Positions 43,816-56,500 of a stretch of DNA of 64,000 nt are shown piece by piece. Both the position numbers and the translations under genes were made by a program. The notes under the pieces were generated by a model, which worked only from the letters and a program-made list of their open reading frames with translations, made no database searches and had not been told where the DNA came from. This stretch comes from Saprolegnia diclina VS20 (taxonomy: Eukaryota > Oomycota > Saprolegniomycetes > Saprolegniales > Saprolegniaceae). Each line of letters starts with the position of its first letter. Within the stretch, counting starts at the first letter, position 1. The stretch lies in the NCBI RefSeq assembly GCF_000281045.1, contig NW_008246077.1, positions 509,129-573,128 of the forward strand, in the 5' to 3' direction.

Positions 43816-44776
43816 ATGCAGTTCCACGGCAGCACGACGACGAGCCGGGACTGGACCGACGACCCGCTCCTCCGCGACGCCTTCGCCTCGGCGCCCGAGC
43901 ACTATATCGAGATCCATGAGCCGTCGACCAACAGCTCCTCGTGCAAGGTGGCCATCAACTCCAAGGCGTCCTTACGTGGCCACTGCCACGACGCGCTCCT
44001 CGACTGGTACGCGGCCGCCGTCATCTTTTGGTCGCATCTCGTCAACTTTGACACGCTCCTCGTCTTCCTCGTCTCGCTTGCCGCGCCCATTGCATACTAC
44101 TACTACATGCCGATCGACAGCAGCGGCGTGCCGCAGCACTTTAGCGCCAACCTCTCGTGGATCCTCGTGACCTTTGCCGTCGTCTCGCCCATGATCATGC
44201 AGATCCGCCAGGCGTTTACGCGCAGAGAGAACGCCCTGGACGCGATCGCCGAGAGTACGCGCCTTTGTGTGTATCGATATAGGTGGCTCATGATGAATGG
44301 CTGTCTATGGTAGTGAAAGCGATCGCGTCCAACATCCTCCTCGCCAACACCGTCTGGAACTGGGGCAACAACGGCCGGGACGCGCTGCCGACCGAGCACA
44401 ACGCGCGCGCCAAGCTGCTCCTCCGCGGTCTCCTCACGGACCTCTACACGTTTCTCGTCATGCCCACGTTCACGCGCGGCCGGCACCGCTTTACGCAGAG
44501 CGGCGCGGCCGAGGCTCTCCACTACAACGCGCAGGTCGACACGCTCTACCAGCGCATGATGGTGGCGTTCCGGCAGCTGCATTTCCAGGTCGAGACCATG
44601 AAGAGCCTCGGCCTTCCGCCCAACGAAGCGTCGCGACTGAACCAGTACCACTGGTTTCTGCAAGCGCGCTTCGAGCGGCTCTGCAACATCAAGCTGTACC
44701 GGACGCCGCAAGCGACGCGGTCGTTCACGCGCCTCATCATCTTGCTCTTGCCGTGCTTTTACGGTCCGTACTACGT
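43816..44776 (+). CDS. Multi-pass membrane protein, possibly bestrophin-like, copy 2 (cut by gap)
   Basis: Exons 43816-44254 and 44314-44776, then the gap; 300 residues visible of an expected 367 or so. The first 60 residues (MQFHGSTTTSRDWTDDPLLR ...) clearly differ from copy 1 but align with it (DWxxDPLxxDAF). From codon LLDWYAAAVIF on, protein and DNA are practically identical to copy 1, intron included. Missing end: about 205 nt in copy 1, compatible with the 218-N gap. The sequence after the gap (44995 on) shows no continuation of the gene. Inverted orientation relative to copy 1, 3.2 kb apart. Function as for copy 1. Confidence 0.8.
43994..44776 (+). repeat. Inverted repeat arm 2
   Basis: Partner of 39987-40769 (coordinates sum to 84763). 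The left border is sharp: similarity drops from near 100% to protein-level only at 43993. The right border is unknown because the assembly breaks here. Confidence 0.95.
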
Positions 44777-44994
44777 NNNNNNNNNNNNNNNNNNNNNNNN
44801 NNNNNNNNNNNNNNNNNNNNNNNNNNNNNNNNNNNNNNNNNNNNNNNNNNNNNNNNNNNNNNNNNNNNNNNNNNNNNNNNNNNNNNNNNNNNNNNNNNNN
44901 NNNNNNNNNNNNNNNNNNNNNNNNNNNNNNNNNNNNNNNNNNNNNNNNNNNNNNNNNNNNNNNNNNNNNNNNNNNNNNNNNNNNNNNNNNNNNN
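44777..44994. other. Assembly gap, 218 N
   Basis: The gap begins inside the inverted repeat, as expected when an assembler fails at a near-identical palindrome. Confidence 0.99.
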
Positions 44995-45612
44995 TATACA
45001 TGACAACGAATTGGGTATTTCCATGGGGTATTTCTACTTGCGTTTGTCGGAAAAATCGAAAGTTGTGGTGGCTGCCATGCAATTCGGTGTTCGAATTTCG
45101 TGGATTACGCGCATCTTCCAAGTTCGGTGCAATGGCGTGCTTCCGGCAACATCATTTGTGAGATTGCTGGTCTTCGTACATTCGTTGGATCTTGCTGACG
45201 ACGCTATGTCGCTGTTAGCTCTAGGTCACATGACCACTTTAACTCGGGACGCGCGGCTTTACCACCGCAAAGCTGCAGCAGCACCAGAGATTCGAGATGC
45301 ACGCACTTGAAGTTCAAACGGCATTTCAAAGCCCCGTCGTGCAGCTCCGTCTTGCGCAAGAGCCTATCATGAGGGTATCTTGGCGAAACCAAGTGGTACC
45401 ATTCGACGCGGCCATCGTTGTCGTCCCACGCAGTCTACAGGCTGCTGCTCCATGCATGGACGTACCTTGTCCATTCTACCGCTTGCAAGCGTCAGAAAAT
45501 TCTGGGTCTGGAGGTTAACATGTGTGGAGGACAAGTGTTAATTAAATAGTCGTCATAAGTTGAGAGTGTCTAGGGCCATGTTGGCCATAAAATAGGAATG
45601 CAGAGAATTTGT
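44995..45612. other. Intergenic after gap, nothing convincing
   Basis: No supported gene. Does not resemble the flank of copy 1 on reading by eye. Confidence 0.4.
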
Positions 45613-46479
45613 CTAGAGAAGGAGGAGACGGCGAGACGGTTTCTTGGCCAAGAGGCGTTTGCAGCCGCGCGGTTTCCGGAGCTCGTTGGCGCGGTGGAGC
45701 GAGTACAGCATCGTCGCTTTGTGGAGCATGCTCGAGACGACCTTGGACGTGAGAATGCGGAGGGGCGGCAGCGGCTTTGTCTGCCGCAACGATCGTTGGC
45801 GCACGAGCTTGGGCACAACCGCCGTCACTGGCGTCGTCACGACCGGCGTCAGGTGCGTGAGCGTATCCAGGTCCGTCTCCAGTTCGTGCATGCGAGCTTT
45901 AAAGTAGCTCGTGCGCGCATGGAGTGTTCGAATGACGGTCTCGTGGACGTCCTTCTCCTCCTCGAGACGGTGTCGGTGGGTCAAAAGCGTCGCGACGTCG
46001 CGCAAAAGCTTGGCGTTGTGGAGTTCGAGCTGCGTGCAGCGCTCGTGGTGCGTCGCCTGGAGGTGCAAGAGGCGGTAGTCCAAGTCGATGCGCGCCATGT
46101 TTGCAAGGAGCGTCTCTGAGGACGCCACTAGAGCCTTGGCCTCGGCATCGTTTGCGCGCTGGGTGAGGACCGCGACGTGCGCCTCGTTGGCCGCTTGGAG
46201 CTCGCGGATCGTGGCGTGTGCCGCGTCCCGCTCGGCCGTGAGCACTTTGATGCTCTCGAGGGCGGCAGCGAGGTCGCGCTGGAGCTGGCGCGTCTGGGCC
46301 GAGAGTGCAAGATACAATGTGTTGGCTGCGCTTTGTGTCGTGTCGACGGTCAGTGCTGGCCGCACCTTGGCTTCCAGGATCGGTGATGCCGTCGTGAGGA
46401 GCGTAGTCGGGCTCAGCGAGAACTCCTTCTTGACAAACCACGGGGTGTCCACGGCGACCACGACGGGCGGCGCGACCAT
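45613..46479 (-). CDS. Coiled-coil protein, unknown
   Basis: Single exon, 288 residues, ATG 46479. N-terminal 60 residues are of mixed type (VDTPWFVKKEFSLSPTTLLT), the middle is a long coiled coil (LSAQTRQLQRDLAAALESIK, RDAAHATIRELQAANEAHVA, DLDYRLLHLQATHHERCTQL) and the C-terminus is strongly basic (LRKPRGCKRLLAKKPSRRLL). No family is recognised. A basic tail after a coiled coil would fit a cytoskeletal or nucleic-acid contact, which is only inference. The genes on both sides are unrelated. Confidence 0.75.
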   Translation of the reverse strand: MVAPPVVVAVDTPWFVKKEFSLSPTTLLTTASPILEAKVRPALTVDTTQSAANTLYLALSAQTRQLQRDLAAALESIKVLTAERDAAHATIRELQAANEAHVAVLTQRANDAEAKALVASSETLLANMARIDLDYRLLHLQATHHERCTQLELHNAKLLRDVATLLTHRHRLEEEKDVHETVIRTLHARTSYFKARMHELETDLDTLTHLTPVVTTPVTAVVPKLVRQRSLRQTKPLPPLRILTSKVVSSMLHKATMLYSLHRANELRKPRGCKRLLAKKPSRRLLLL

Positions 46480-47522
46480 GGTGATGTGAAAGGAATTCTG
46501 AACTGCACATCTCGTCGTTCGACAGTCGAGCGGTCGGGCGAGTGTGTCTGGAGCGTCACCGCCCACCCAATAATACGTGCGACTTCAATCAAATCTCAAT
46601 ACCGACGACGGTGATTCGCTGTCGGCAATTGCCGATTACCTACACGAGAGCGACGCCGTGGTTCTCTGATTCACACCCAGCAACCTAACAAAGCTATACG
46701 TGATTGTGTCTTGTTGGCGGCACTGGCTTGTCCGCGACAGCACTGTCCAGCGATCCACCCTGCGAAGCGCGCGCGGCAAGCTACTTGTTGCATAGAACCG
46801 AGCCGCCACAGGAGGATAAGTACAGCTAGTGCTGCATTACACCGGCACCTGATCGGTCGTGCGCAATGAACTGTCAAGCTTGGTGTCGCAAGACCGCACT
46901 CCACGCTCTCCTGGTTGGTTCGAGGCGATCGCAGACGCCACGAAGATTCGAGCAACAGCAACTTCGCAAGTGCAAACTCACGTGTGGAAGTGCAAAGTCA
47001 AATGTGGCCACCATCTCGTTGATGGCCACACCAAATTCGAACGATCGCCGTGCAAGCGCCACTTGGTCGATGGTTGATTTCGAGAGAGCAGTTCTGGACA
47101 GCACACGTCGCCATATCGGTTCATTGCCTTGCGCTCACGTTCGTCGACCGCGCTGCAGAGATGAATTCATTGTGGCGCGCCTACCCACTAACACTATTTA
47201 AACGCATATCGTGCGAAAGTACACGGTACTTGACTCCAAAAGATCGAGCTGCGTGCTGACGTGCGCGCGCTCGTCTTGCGATGCACAACACACTGCAAAC
47301 TGCGCAGCGTAGGCAAGTTAGTGAGCATGGCGTTGGTTGCATTACCGTGGCCACCGTGCCGCAGTCCCGTCGTGCACGATCTAAAGATTGTTACACTATT
47401 TCCTGTCGATTTTTGTTGGCCAATCCGGCGCCGCGACGGTCCGAAAGGTCGCGTCGGTTTCGCGATCAAGTCGCGCCATGTCGGACTCGTCGCACTGAAG
47501 ATCCAGTTGCGATTTCAAAGGC
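46480..47522. other. Long intergenic region, nothing convincing
   Basis: Upstream region of the giant gene. Contains an 8-bp inverted repeat TGTGGCCA...TGGCCACA (47003-47030). The short ORFs here lack coding character. Confidence 0.45.
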
Positions 47523-50500
47523 ATGGACGACGACGGCCGAGGCGTGCACCAAGCGCTTTGGGACGCCGCCGCGCAGCTGAGTCCGCGCCGGGCGCCAGAC
47601 GATGACGCCGTCGCGACGACCACGCTACCCTTCTACGAGCACGTGCCACCTGCCGAGGCGCTCCGGCGACTCTTCGTCTGGTTTCGGTCGCCGACCGATC
47701 GTGACGGCATGAGCCGAGATGCGTTCAACCGGCTGCGTTGCGCAGTGCACAGCGCCGAGGTGACCCAAGAGCAGTGGACGCTGGCGATGCGCGCGCTCGG
47801 CAACAATCACAATGCGTTTGTGACCGAGGCCGAGTTCAAGGAGCTCTTTGGTCCACCGCCGTTCTTTGGTCCAACGGCGTCGTCGACGCACTTACCGCCG
47901 CAGCTGCTTCTCGTGCAAGAGGTGACGCGCATGGAGGCGTTCGTGCACTTTCTAAAGCACCTCTTTGAACGGTACGCGACCGACGGCGTCACCATGACGT
48001 TCGAGAATCTCAAATCGCTGCGACGCCAAGCCGGCATCGCCACGCCGCTCGATGTGGCGACGTGGGAGTCGCTCTGTAAGCGCGTGCAGGCACCGCTCGA
48101 GTCGATGAACTGGATGCAGTTTGCGTCCGCGTGGCACATCAACTTGCATACTAACAAGCGCGAGGGCCCGCGGGGCTTTTGCTACCCGCACGTCCACCCG
48201 AGCGACGCCGTTCACGCGTGTGTCGCCGACGAGAAGGTGCAACTGCACTTTAGCAAGCACGATGTGGTGTCGCGCGAGACGTTGCATCAGCTCTTGGAGG
48301 CCACGTCCAAGCCCGAGACGTCGTCGTTTTCGCTGCTCAAAAAGAGAAAAAAATCGAGTAAAAGAGCCATGACCGACGACGAATGGTGCGCCATGCTCGA
48401 GAATCTGCAAGCCGCCGAATACCCGCTCCACGACGAAACCAACAAGAACGCCATCGAGTTGCATCCGCAGCGCCGGGTCAAAGACGTACGCTTGCCGACC
48501 AAGCCCCACGACACGATCATCCACACGGCCAACAACCTTATGATGTACGAGATTGCCTTTGACGAGCTCGGACCGATTGGGCTCCAAGTGCAAAGTGACT
48601 TTTTCGGCCAGTGCATGGCGATCCGCGCCATTGACGGTCAAGCCAAGAAGCACGCGCTCATCCAGCTCAACGATATCGTGGCGTGCGTCGACGGTCGTAT
48701 GACCATCTATGCGCCCGCTTCGTCTGAGGCCGACGAGGCGACGCGCCAGAGTGAAATGCAAGCCATGTTCGATACCCACGGTACGGAGATGACATATATG
48801 TAAGGACACTAGCACACAGGGTTATGTGTAGGCAGCAGCAGCCAGCGCATCGTGTTTTTGCGCCAAGAAGTCTATTACAACAACCTGCAAGCCACCGACG
48901 GCATCCGCGTCGTGCTTCAGACATACGCCGCGCTTGAGAAAGGCGACACGTTCACAGTACGACTACCACCCGGGTATACGCCGGTCGATCCACGCAGCAA
49001 GCGGTTGCGCATCGAGTTCGAGTCCCAATTGCAGTACGAGCTTGTACCCGAAGCCAGCGTCGAGGAGGGCATTGTCACGATTACGCTGACAGGACCGAAA
49101 GGTCTGGCTTCCCACTCGTATATGACCATGGTACTGCATGGGATCGTATGCCCGCAGTCGGTCGTCGCGGGGCCCGGTGACATCTCCCACGTCGATGGCG
49201 CGACAGTCGTCAAGCTCTATGCGGACTGGACGCCATGGCAGCGCCTCGTCACCGACGCGTTTGCCACCAAGCCGCTGCGCATCGACGAAAGTCGCTTCTC
49301 CGACCCGTCGTTGACGCCCAAGACTCTGAGCGTCGACCAAGGGGACTCGGGGATCACGCTCACGTCGGACTTTTACGGCCAGTGCGCGGTTGTTGCGAGC
49401 ATCTCGCCGCTCAAAGGCATCACAACCATCTTGCCCGAAGACGTGCTGAGCTGCGTGAGCTACACCAATGCGGACGGCGTCGTCGAGCGCGTGAGCTTGA
49501 TCAAGCCATTTGCGCTCTCGTCGTCGGACGCGACGCGGCACTTCAAGTACGTCGAGAGCGTGCTGCAGGAACGCGCCTCCTCCCAGACACCGTACACGCT
49601 CCAGTTTTTGCGCCTCCACTCGTTCTACGTGCAGAACGGACTCAAGACGACGCTGACGTTCGATGCGCTCACGCGATTGGAGGCGAACGCAGTGATTGCC
49701 ATCGAGATGCCCAACTCGGATTGGCGCGCACCGGACTTTGATGCAATGTCGGCCATCTTTGTCAAGCCAGAGGGACTCAACGTCGCGCGCATGCACTGGG
49801 ACGCCGGCGCCCACTATTTTGAAGTGACGCTCGGTGAGTGTGCGTTGGAAGTAGGGACGCAGCTCGTGCTCGAACTCGTTGGCGTCCAAGGACCCGCCGA
49901 GCGCACGGCAGGGCCATCGGAAATCACGTTTGTGGGAGCAAACCGCATGCGGCTCGAGCTCCACGAGCATTGGCACTCGTTTCTTGGCGGCTGGAGCGGC
50001 ATTGCAAGCGATCAGCTCGTCAACGTGCTTGCGACGCTCGAGACGACGCCGCTTGATCTCTGGACCGTCCTCGAGTACTCGCACCTGCTCTTCCGCATGT
50101 ATGCCGACAAGGCGACATCGCACATGACGCTCGCTCGCACCAACGTCCTCCGCGCCGCAGTGTTTGGGCCTGGTAACGATATGGACGAAGAGACGTGGCT
50201 TCGTGCGTGTCGCCGGGTCCACGCCGCCCCTCGCAAGGGCTTGGACGAGAAGCAGTTTGCTGTTGCTCTCTTGCAGCTCCTCGGTGACAAGGTGTCGCCC
50301 AACGACATTCAGCGTATCTACGTGTTTGTGCACTCGGTTGAGAAGCTCTTTTGCACGGCGCTCGACCTCTTTGAGCCAGCGCACGTGATGGAGCTACACG
50401 AACCCAGCATGCGCGCGCTCCACCGCGCCGTGTTCCAGCACCTTCCGTTCCGGACGTTCCAAGACAAGTTGTGGCGCCTCGGGTCGCAAGGGCGCTGGTC

Positions 50501-53500
50501 CTTGGACGCGTTTGGCCGGGGCTTTTACCAGGCGCAGCGCGACGGCATGGACCCTGTCGCAGCGTGGGTCAAATTGCACTACGCGTCGGCACTCTTTGAT
50601 CAGTTTGCGCGCATGAGGTATTGAAACTTTTGGTTGATAGATTGATAGTAACCAAGGGAGGTAGTGAAATGCAGCGCGACAACTGGCGCGACATGCTCAA
50701 AGCGCGCAAGTCGGACATCATTTTGGACGAAGACTTGTGGACGAGTCTCTGCGCGTCGGTCGTCGGCAACCACGTGACGCCGTCGCGGGGGCTCACAAAA
50801 GGCGGGTTTGTCCAAGCGTACCACTCGAACGTGCTCGGGCCCGTGCGTGATGCGATGGTCGACTGGAACTACATTCAAGCGTACAGCATCGAGCCCACGG
50901 CCCACCAGCGCAGCATTAGCGGTACGTACACTCAACTCGCTGCAACCGATGCGATGGCATCGCGTAGACGCCGTCGAGGCGCAGTCGGCGGTCGCGCCCG
51001 AGAAGCTTCGCGTCAACGACATTGCGACCAAAGCGCTCGAGGCGCTAGTGAGCACGGACGATATCGCCGAGGAAGCGATCAAGCTCAACATTGACTTCAA
51101 GCGTACCGATGTGGTCGAAGAGCGCGTGATCAAGTTCAAAGAAGATGCTCTCACAACAAACTTTGCGTCGTATGCGGTGCGTCGTGACGCGTCATTGAGC
51201 ATGCACGTGTGACGCGCTTCGTAGGCGGCGCGCGATCGGGGCTTCTTACATGTCCGCGTCAAGAGTGTCTGCGAACTACGCAAGGACGACGATGACGACG
51301 GAGAGGACATGGACGACGACGACATGAACACGACACTCGACGAGTACTATGTCGTCATGTACACCATCTCCTCGGACGAGTGGCGCAACGAGTTCAAGCC
51401 CGTCGTGCGCACGTGGGCCGATTGGCGCCAACACATTGGCGCGACGCTCAAACGCAAAGCGCTCGAGCTATTGCGGGGCCAGCGCAAGGAGCCGTATGTG
51501 TGCGGTCCCCACGAGCTGTGGGACTTTGCCGAGTCACAGGCGCTGGCGGCCGAGTACGCGACCAAGGCAACCGAGTTTCTCGAGCAAACCGAAGGTAAAC
51601 GGCTCTGCAACTGTCGAGGTGGTCACCCCATACAATGCTAGTCGATGACGCGCTGCGTGACGACATGACGCAGCTCTGCGAGCGGTTCAACCCGTACTCG
51701 CCCCTCCTCGCGCCAAAACCACCGCCAGGTACACAAGCATATTGTCTGTCAGCGTACCAATCCCCGCGACCTGTCAACAGAACCGGTTGGCAAGAAGGCA
51801 CGCAAGGCACCAACGGCCGTCCCCACCGCCCCGGCCGTCGACTTGAAAGCAGGACGCGCCGTGTCCCGTCTCGTCACCGAGGTGAGCCGAAGTACGCACC
51901 ATGTACAGGTCGTCTCATGGTGCTACGACTAGGACGCCTCGAGCGCAGGCGTTCTTCGGTTCCCCGAAGATGCCTTTCGCCTGTTCGTCGACCGCGAGCA
52001 GAGAGCCCCCCGGCAGTCGCACGTTGTTGTCAAGCTCTTCAAGCGCACCAAGTCGGGGCAGAACAAGGCTGCGATCGATGCGCTCAACGTGAAGTCGCGC
52101 GAGCTTACGCGCGCCGAGCGCTCCGAGCGTGTGATTCGCGCGCTCTTGCTCAAAACGAAGCTCCACCTCACGCACCGCATTCACGCCAACCTCGGGTCCA
52201 TTAACAGCGAGATCCAGCTCGAGCTCTCCAAGTTCAAGCGCAAGGAGAAGGATCTTGCTGAGCTCCAAGCGCGGATCCACACGCTGCGCGACGACGTGCA
52301 TGCACTCGAGTTGCAGCAGCCAACGGCCGCATCCACCAACAACGTTGCACCGGCCTCCCTGATTGGACAGGTCGCTCTGCCGCTCGATGAACTCTTTAGT
52401 ATTCTGTACAACGACAGCCTCGAGACGGATGACCTCGTCATGCTACTGGACACCGACCGCCATGTCGCGGGCAAAATGCTGCTGCAATTTCAGTTTCAAG
52501 CCAGCGCGCCGTGGTGCCGCCCGTCCAACCAAGACGCGCCGCCGCCACCCTTGCGACTCGCGACCGACGGCACGCTCGACTACCCGTCGGAAGCGCCGCT
52601 CCACGTCGAGTGGGCCACGAGCGACGAAGCCAATGTCGCCAAGCGCGACACACTCTGCCTCGTGCGTGAGACCGAGCGCCAAAAGCTTGTGCTCAACGCG
52701 CCGTTCTTTTTATTTTACTGGAACACGGATATCGGTGACGGGCAGTGGGACTGCTTCCAATCAAGCCTCAAGCTCTACTCGGGCCCGGCGGTTGACAAGG
52801 CGCGCGTCATTCAAATGACGCCACCGTCGGGTAACGACAAGGCGCAGCGCGGCACACTTTTACTGCCGTCGTCGCGCGACCTCTCGCTGCCACCGGGCAC
52901 GTACCGTCTCGTGCTCATGCGCCAAGAAGAGGATGGCGGCCGGAAGTTTCGCTCCGTGCTCGGCGTGAGCCCATGCTTGCACGTCTTTGTGGGCGTCAAC
53001 AGCGTCCACACGGTCTTTGGCACGACGCCGTTTGTTGATGTCAAGACGGTCCGGTGCGCCATGGCGATCGTCGACAACGCCACTGACAATGCCATCGCGA
53101 GCACACTACCGGCGTTGAACGCGACTGAGCCGTGGCTGCGCGCCGCAAGCTACGAGATCGAGCTTGTCAACGCCATCGCAATGCTGCGCACGCAAATTGA
53201 GTCGTTGCAGACGCAGCTGCAGTCGCAAGAATCGCACCCGGCTCCGATCCTCGAGGTACAGGACGTGACTGATTGTTGTATGATATTGAACTGTCGCAGG
53301 CTATGCAAATGGAAGTCGAGGCCTATACCAACCGTGTCGACGCGCTGGAGAAGCTGCAAGACCAAGGCATTGATGCGATCCGCGACCAAGAACGCCAAGT
53401 GTGCGACGACTTGCAGCGCTGCGAGGACCAACTGGCGGTATGTCATCGTGACAGGTCCGAAATGTAACGCCTCTCGAACGGCGTAGCAATGCGAAGCACA

Positions 53501-56500
53501 CAAACGCGCGGTGGTTGCGGCGGGGAACGAGCCGGACGCCGACGTGAGCAAGACGATGCAAGGACTGCAAGCCAACATTGACGATCTCAACGAGACCAAA
53601 ACGACGCTGGCTATGGTTGTGGCAGAATATTTGCGGCGTCAAGAACCTCCCGCGGCAGTCGTGGCCGCAGGTTCTGGCGCAGAGACGCCGGTCTTTACGT
53701 ACAGCTCGTACATGCGCGTCGACTGCCTCCTGCAGGGCGAGGCGGCACAGCTGCCGCATTCCCAGAGCACTACAGTGCACGATTACGTGATCGTATTGCC
53801 CCAAGTGGTGGTCGAAACCGCCGACAAACTCCGCGTCAAAGTATACCATCCATTGTCAACACTCGAACGCTTATATTTGGCGACGCATAGATTCTGGGCA
53901 AGCTCCAGTCGATGAACGTGGAGCGATCGCAGCACGTGCGGGACCAGATCCAGATCGAGCTTCAGATTTTGCTGCGCATCGTCGAGATTTCGAATGCGTG
54001 GCTCCTCTCGCGCATCTTCTCGACGCGCGAGTGGTACTCGCTGTACGGACAGCTTGCGCAGCTGCGCTGGCTCTACATCTTTGAGGAGTGCTATCCCGTC
54101 TTCCAGAAAGCCCCGAGCGAAGTCCGGCTGCTCTTCCCCTTCATTTTGCAAGAGCTCGCCGACGAACTTCAGTCGCGCAGCCACGAGCTCGAATTGGCAC
54201 TGCCAACGCGCGTGGTCAATGCCACGCTATCCTTGCGCGAGGTGCGTCTGCTGTATCAATTGATAGTTTTCGAGCGTCTTGTAGGTACCGGTCACTAACT
54301 TTACCCCGGCGGGGGGCGACGTGCAGGGTCGCATCGATGGCTCGGTGGCGTCTTTTGTAGGCCTCGACCCTAACTGGCGCAGCTGGACAAACTACCTTCG
54401 GCGCTTCTTTGGTCTTGATCCATGCCTCGGGGGCATGTACATTGCCAAGTACATCCGGCGAGGCGGCGAGGTCGGGAACGCCCGCGGCGAGCTCGGTCGC
54501 GTCGGGCCATTTGCGATCAACGTTGATGCGGACGAAGCTCAATTGTGGTTCCTTGCGCCTGAGAAGCGGCTCTTGTACACGGAAATGGCCTTCCACCTTG
54601 GCGTCACGGCGCTCAAGTACTTTGTGGCGCTTCTCAACTTGTCGTTCAACGTCAACTTTGTCGCCAACCTCGTCGCGTCGTCGAGTTGGTTTAGCCACTC
54701 TACGGAGGTTCTCAAGGCGATGAAGGCCGACTGCACCGCCGCGCTCGCCAACGTCCTCTCGTTTGTGTCGGTCGTCATTGGCTGGTTCGACTATGTGTTT
54801 TCGTACATCCTCAACTACATCATGGTCGAGCTCAATTTCTTCGACAAATATGTTGGCTGCGGGCAGGGCTACATCCTCCTCCTCATTTGGGTGCTCATGT
54901 GGCTCGCAACGCTCTTCCTTTACATTGTGATCCAAGAAGACGTGCTCGTCAAGGTCCAAAAGATCAGCTACTATCTCCCGTTCAACGTTGGCCGGGTCGG
55001 CGAAGATCGACTCGAACAACTCGGTGCGCTTCTCGTGAGCCCTGTCTTGATTGTCATCAAGGTCCTCGTGCTTTTCATTGCAAAGCAGTGGCACGCGTAC
55101 TCGGAGCAAGCGTCGACCGGGTCGCTCTTCAGCCTCACGCGCTACAGCACGAGTGGCGTCGCGTGCCCGGCCATGGAGGTCAACTACGCGTTTCAGGTAG
55201 TCTCGGCCGTGCTCTTGGGTGGCTTCTTTTACTTTCTGCTGCCTCTCCTTGTGCTCGATATTTACAGCTGGAAGCCGCCGACCGACTTGGCCAAGGACGC
55301 GGACCGACTCGCATTGTCGCACCGCGGGGGTCGCCACGGGATTTGGGCGGCGGTCGCCAACAACGTCAACTTGGTCGAACCACCAACGTCGTGGCCACGC
55401 CGGTGCTGCTGCCACCCGTTCCAGCTGTTTTGGTTCGCGGGGCGTGGGAAGCGACTCTTTCGGGACTACCGGCGCTACGACTTTTACAAGCTCACGCTCA
55501 AGTACGGTTTTGTCGGCATTTGGTTTGTCATCCTCTACATCTACTCGGTTCTCATGCTCCAAGCGGTCGCGCGCGCGCTCGGCGCCGTCTTTGGGTGGCG
55601 CGGCCGGGCTGACTACATGTACGACAAGCCGCATTTACGGCCGTATGGGACATCGCACCTCGACCGGATCTGCTGTCGCTTCAATTGGTACTGGCGTCGG
55701 TCGTGGGTGGTGCAAAAGGTCCTCCAGCCCATGTACAACTGCGCCTTGGTAACAATCGGCGCGTGGACGACGGGGGAGTGGACCACCTACGACATTGAGG
55801 AGCGGGCCAAAAACTGTTTCCCGATGGAGCCCAACAACGAAATCAAGCAGCTGCAAATGATGTCGCTGCACGGCAAGGTATTGTCACGATAGCAATCTTG
55901 TCCTTGTATCGATGAATCTATGATGTAGGTCAACAGTCTGATTTGGCTGCCATTTCCCGTCATTGGTTTCCTGGCGTACGTCTCGGACATTCTCAATCGC
56001 GGACCGATTTTGAGTTACCTTCTTAACCGCATGGTACTGTCGATAAACTCGGAACGACGCTAAGTGCCATGGTATTAGTTTCTCCAAGTCGACAAGCCTG
56101 CGAACGAGCGGGATCCGAGTGTGCGCTGGAAGATCCATCGGTGGATGCCCGAGTGCGTCGCAGGCAAGCGCGTCCGCTGCGGTGTCGTCGACGACAAGAC
56201 CGTGTGCCTGCCCGACACATGCTTTTACACGACATTGGCCAAGTGGGGCAGCTCGGTCTTGGAGCTCGCGATGGTCGTTGCGCTCATCGCCGAGCCGCTC
56301 CAGAACCCAAATGGCGCAGCCAACAGCGCCACGATGAAGTGGAAGGCGCAAGTGGCCCTCCTCGCTGCGACGATCGCACCGCTTATCGAACTCAACCAAC
56401 AGGCCCTCAAGTCGTACAAAAAATTCCTCGAGCTGCGCGACACGATGCAAAGCACTCTCGTGTCCGAGGGAAAATCGCTGGCGCAGCAGCAAGCTGGCCG

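Noticed and set aside
48963..50384. 473-residue frame on the minus strand inside the giant gene
   Set aside because: Shadow of exon 2 of the giant gene; no domain and wrong codon bias.
54216..55634. 472-residue frame on the minus strand
   Set aside because: Antisense to the membrane-helix exon of the giant gene; Asp/Arg/Val-rich shadow.
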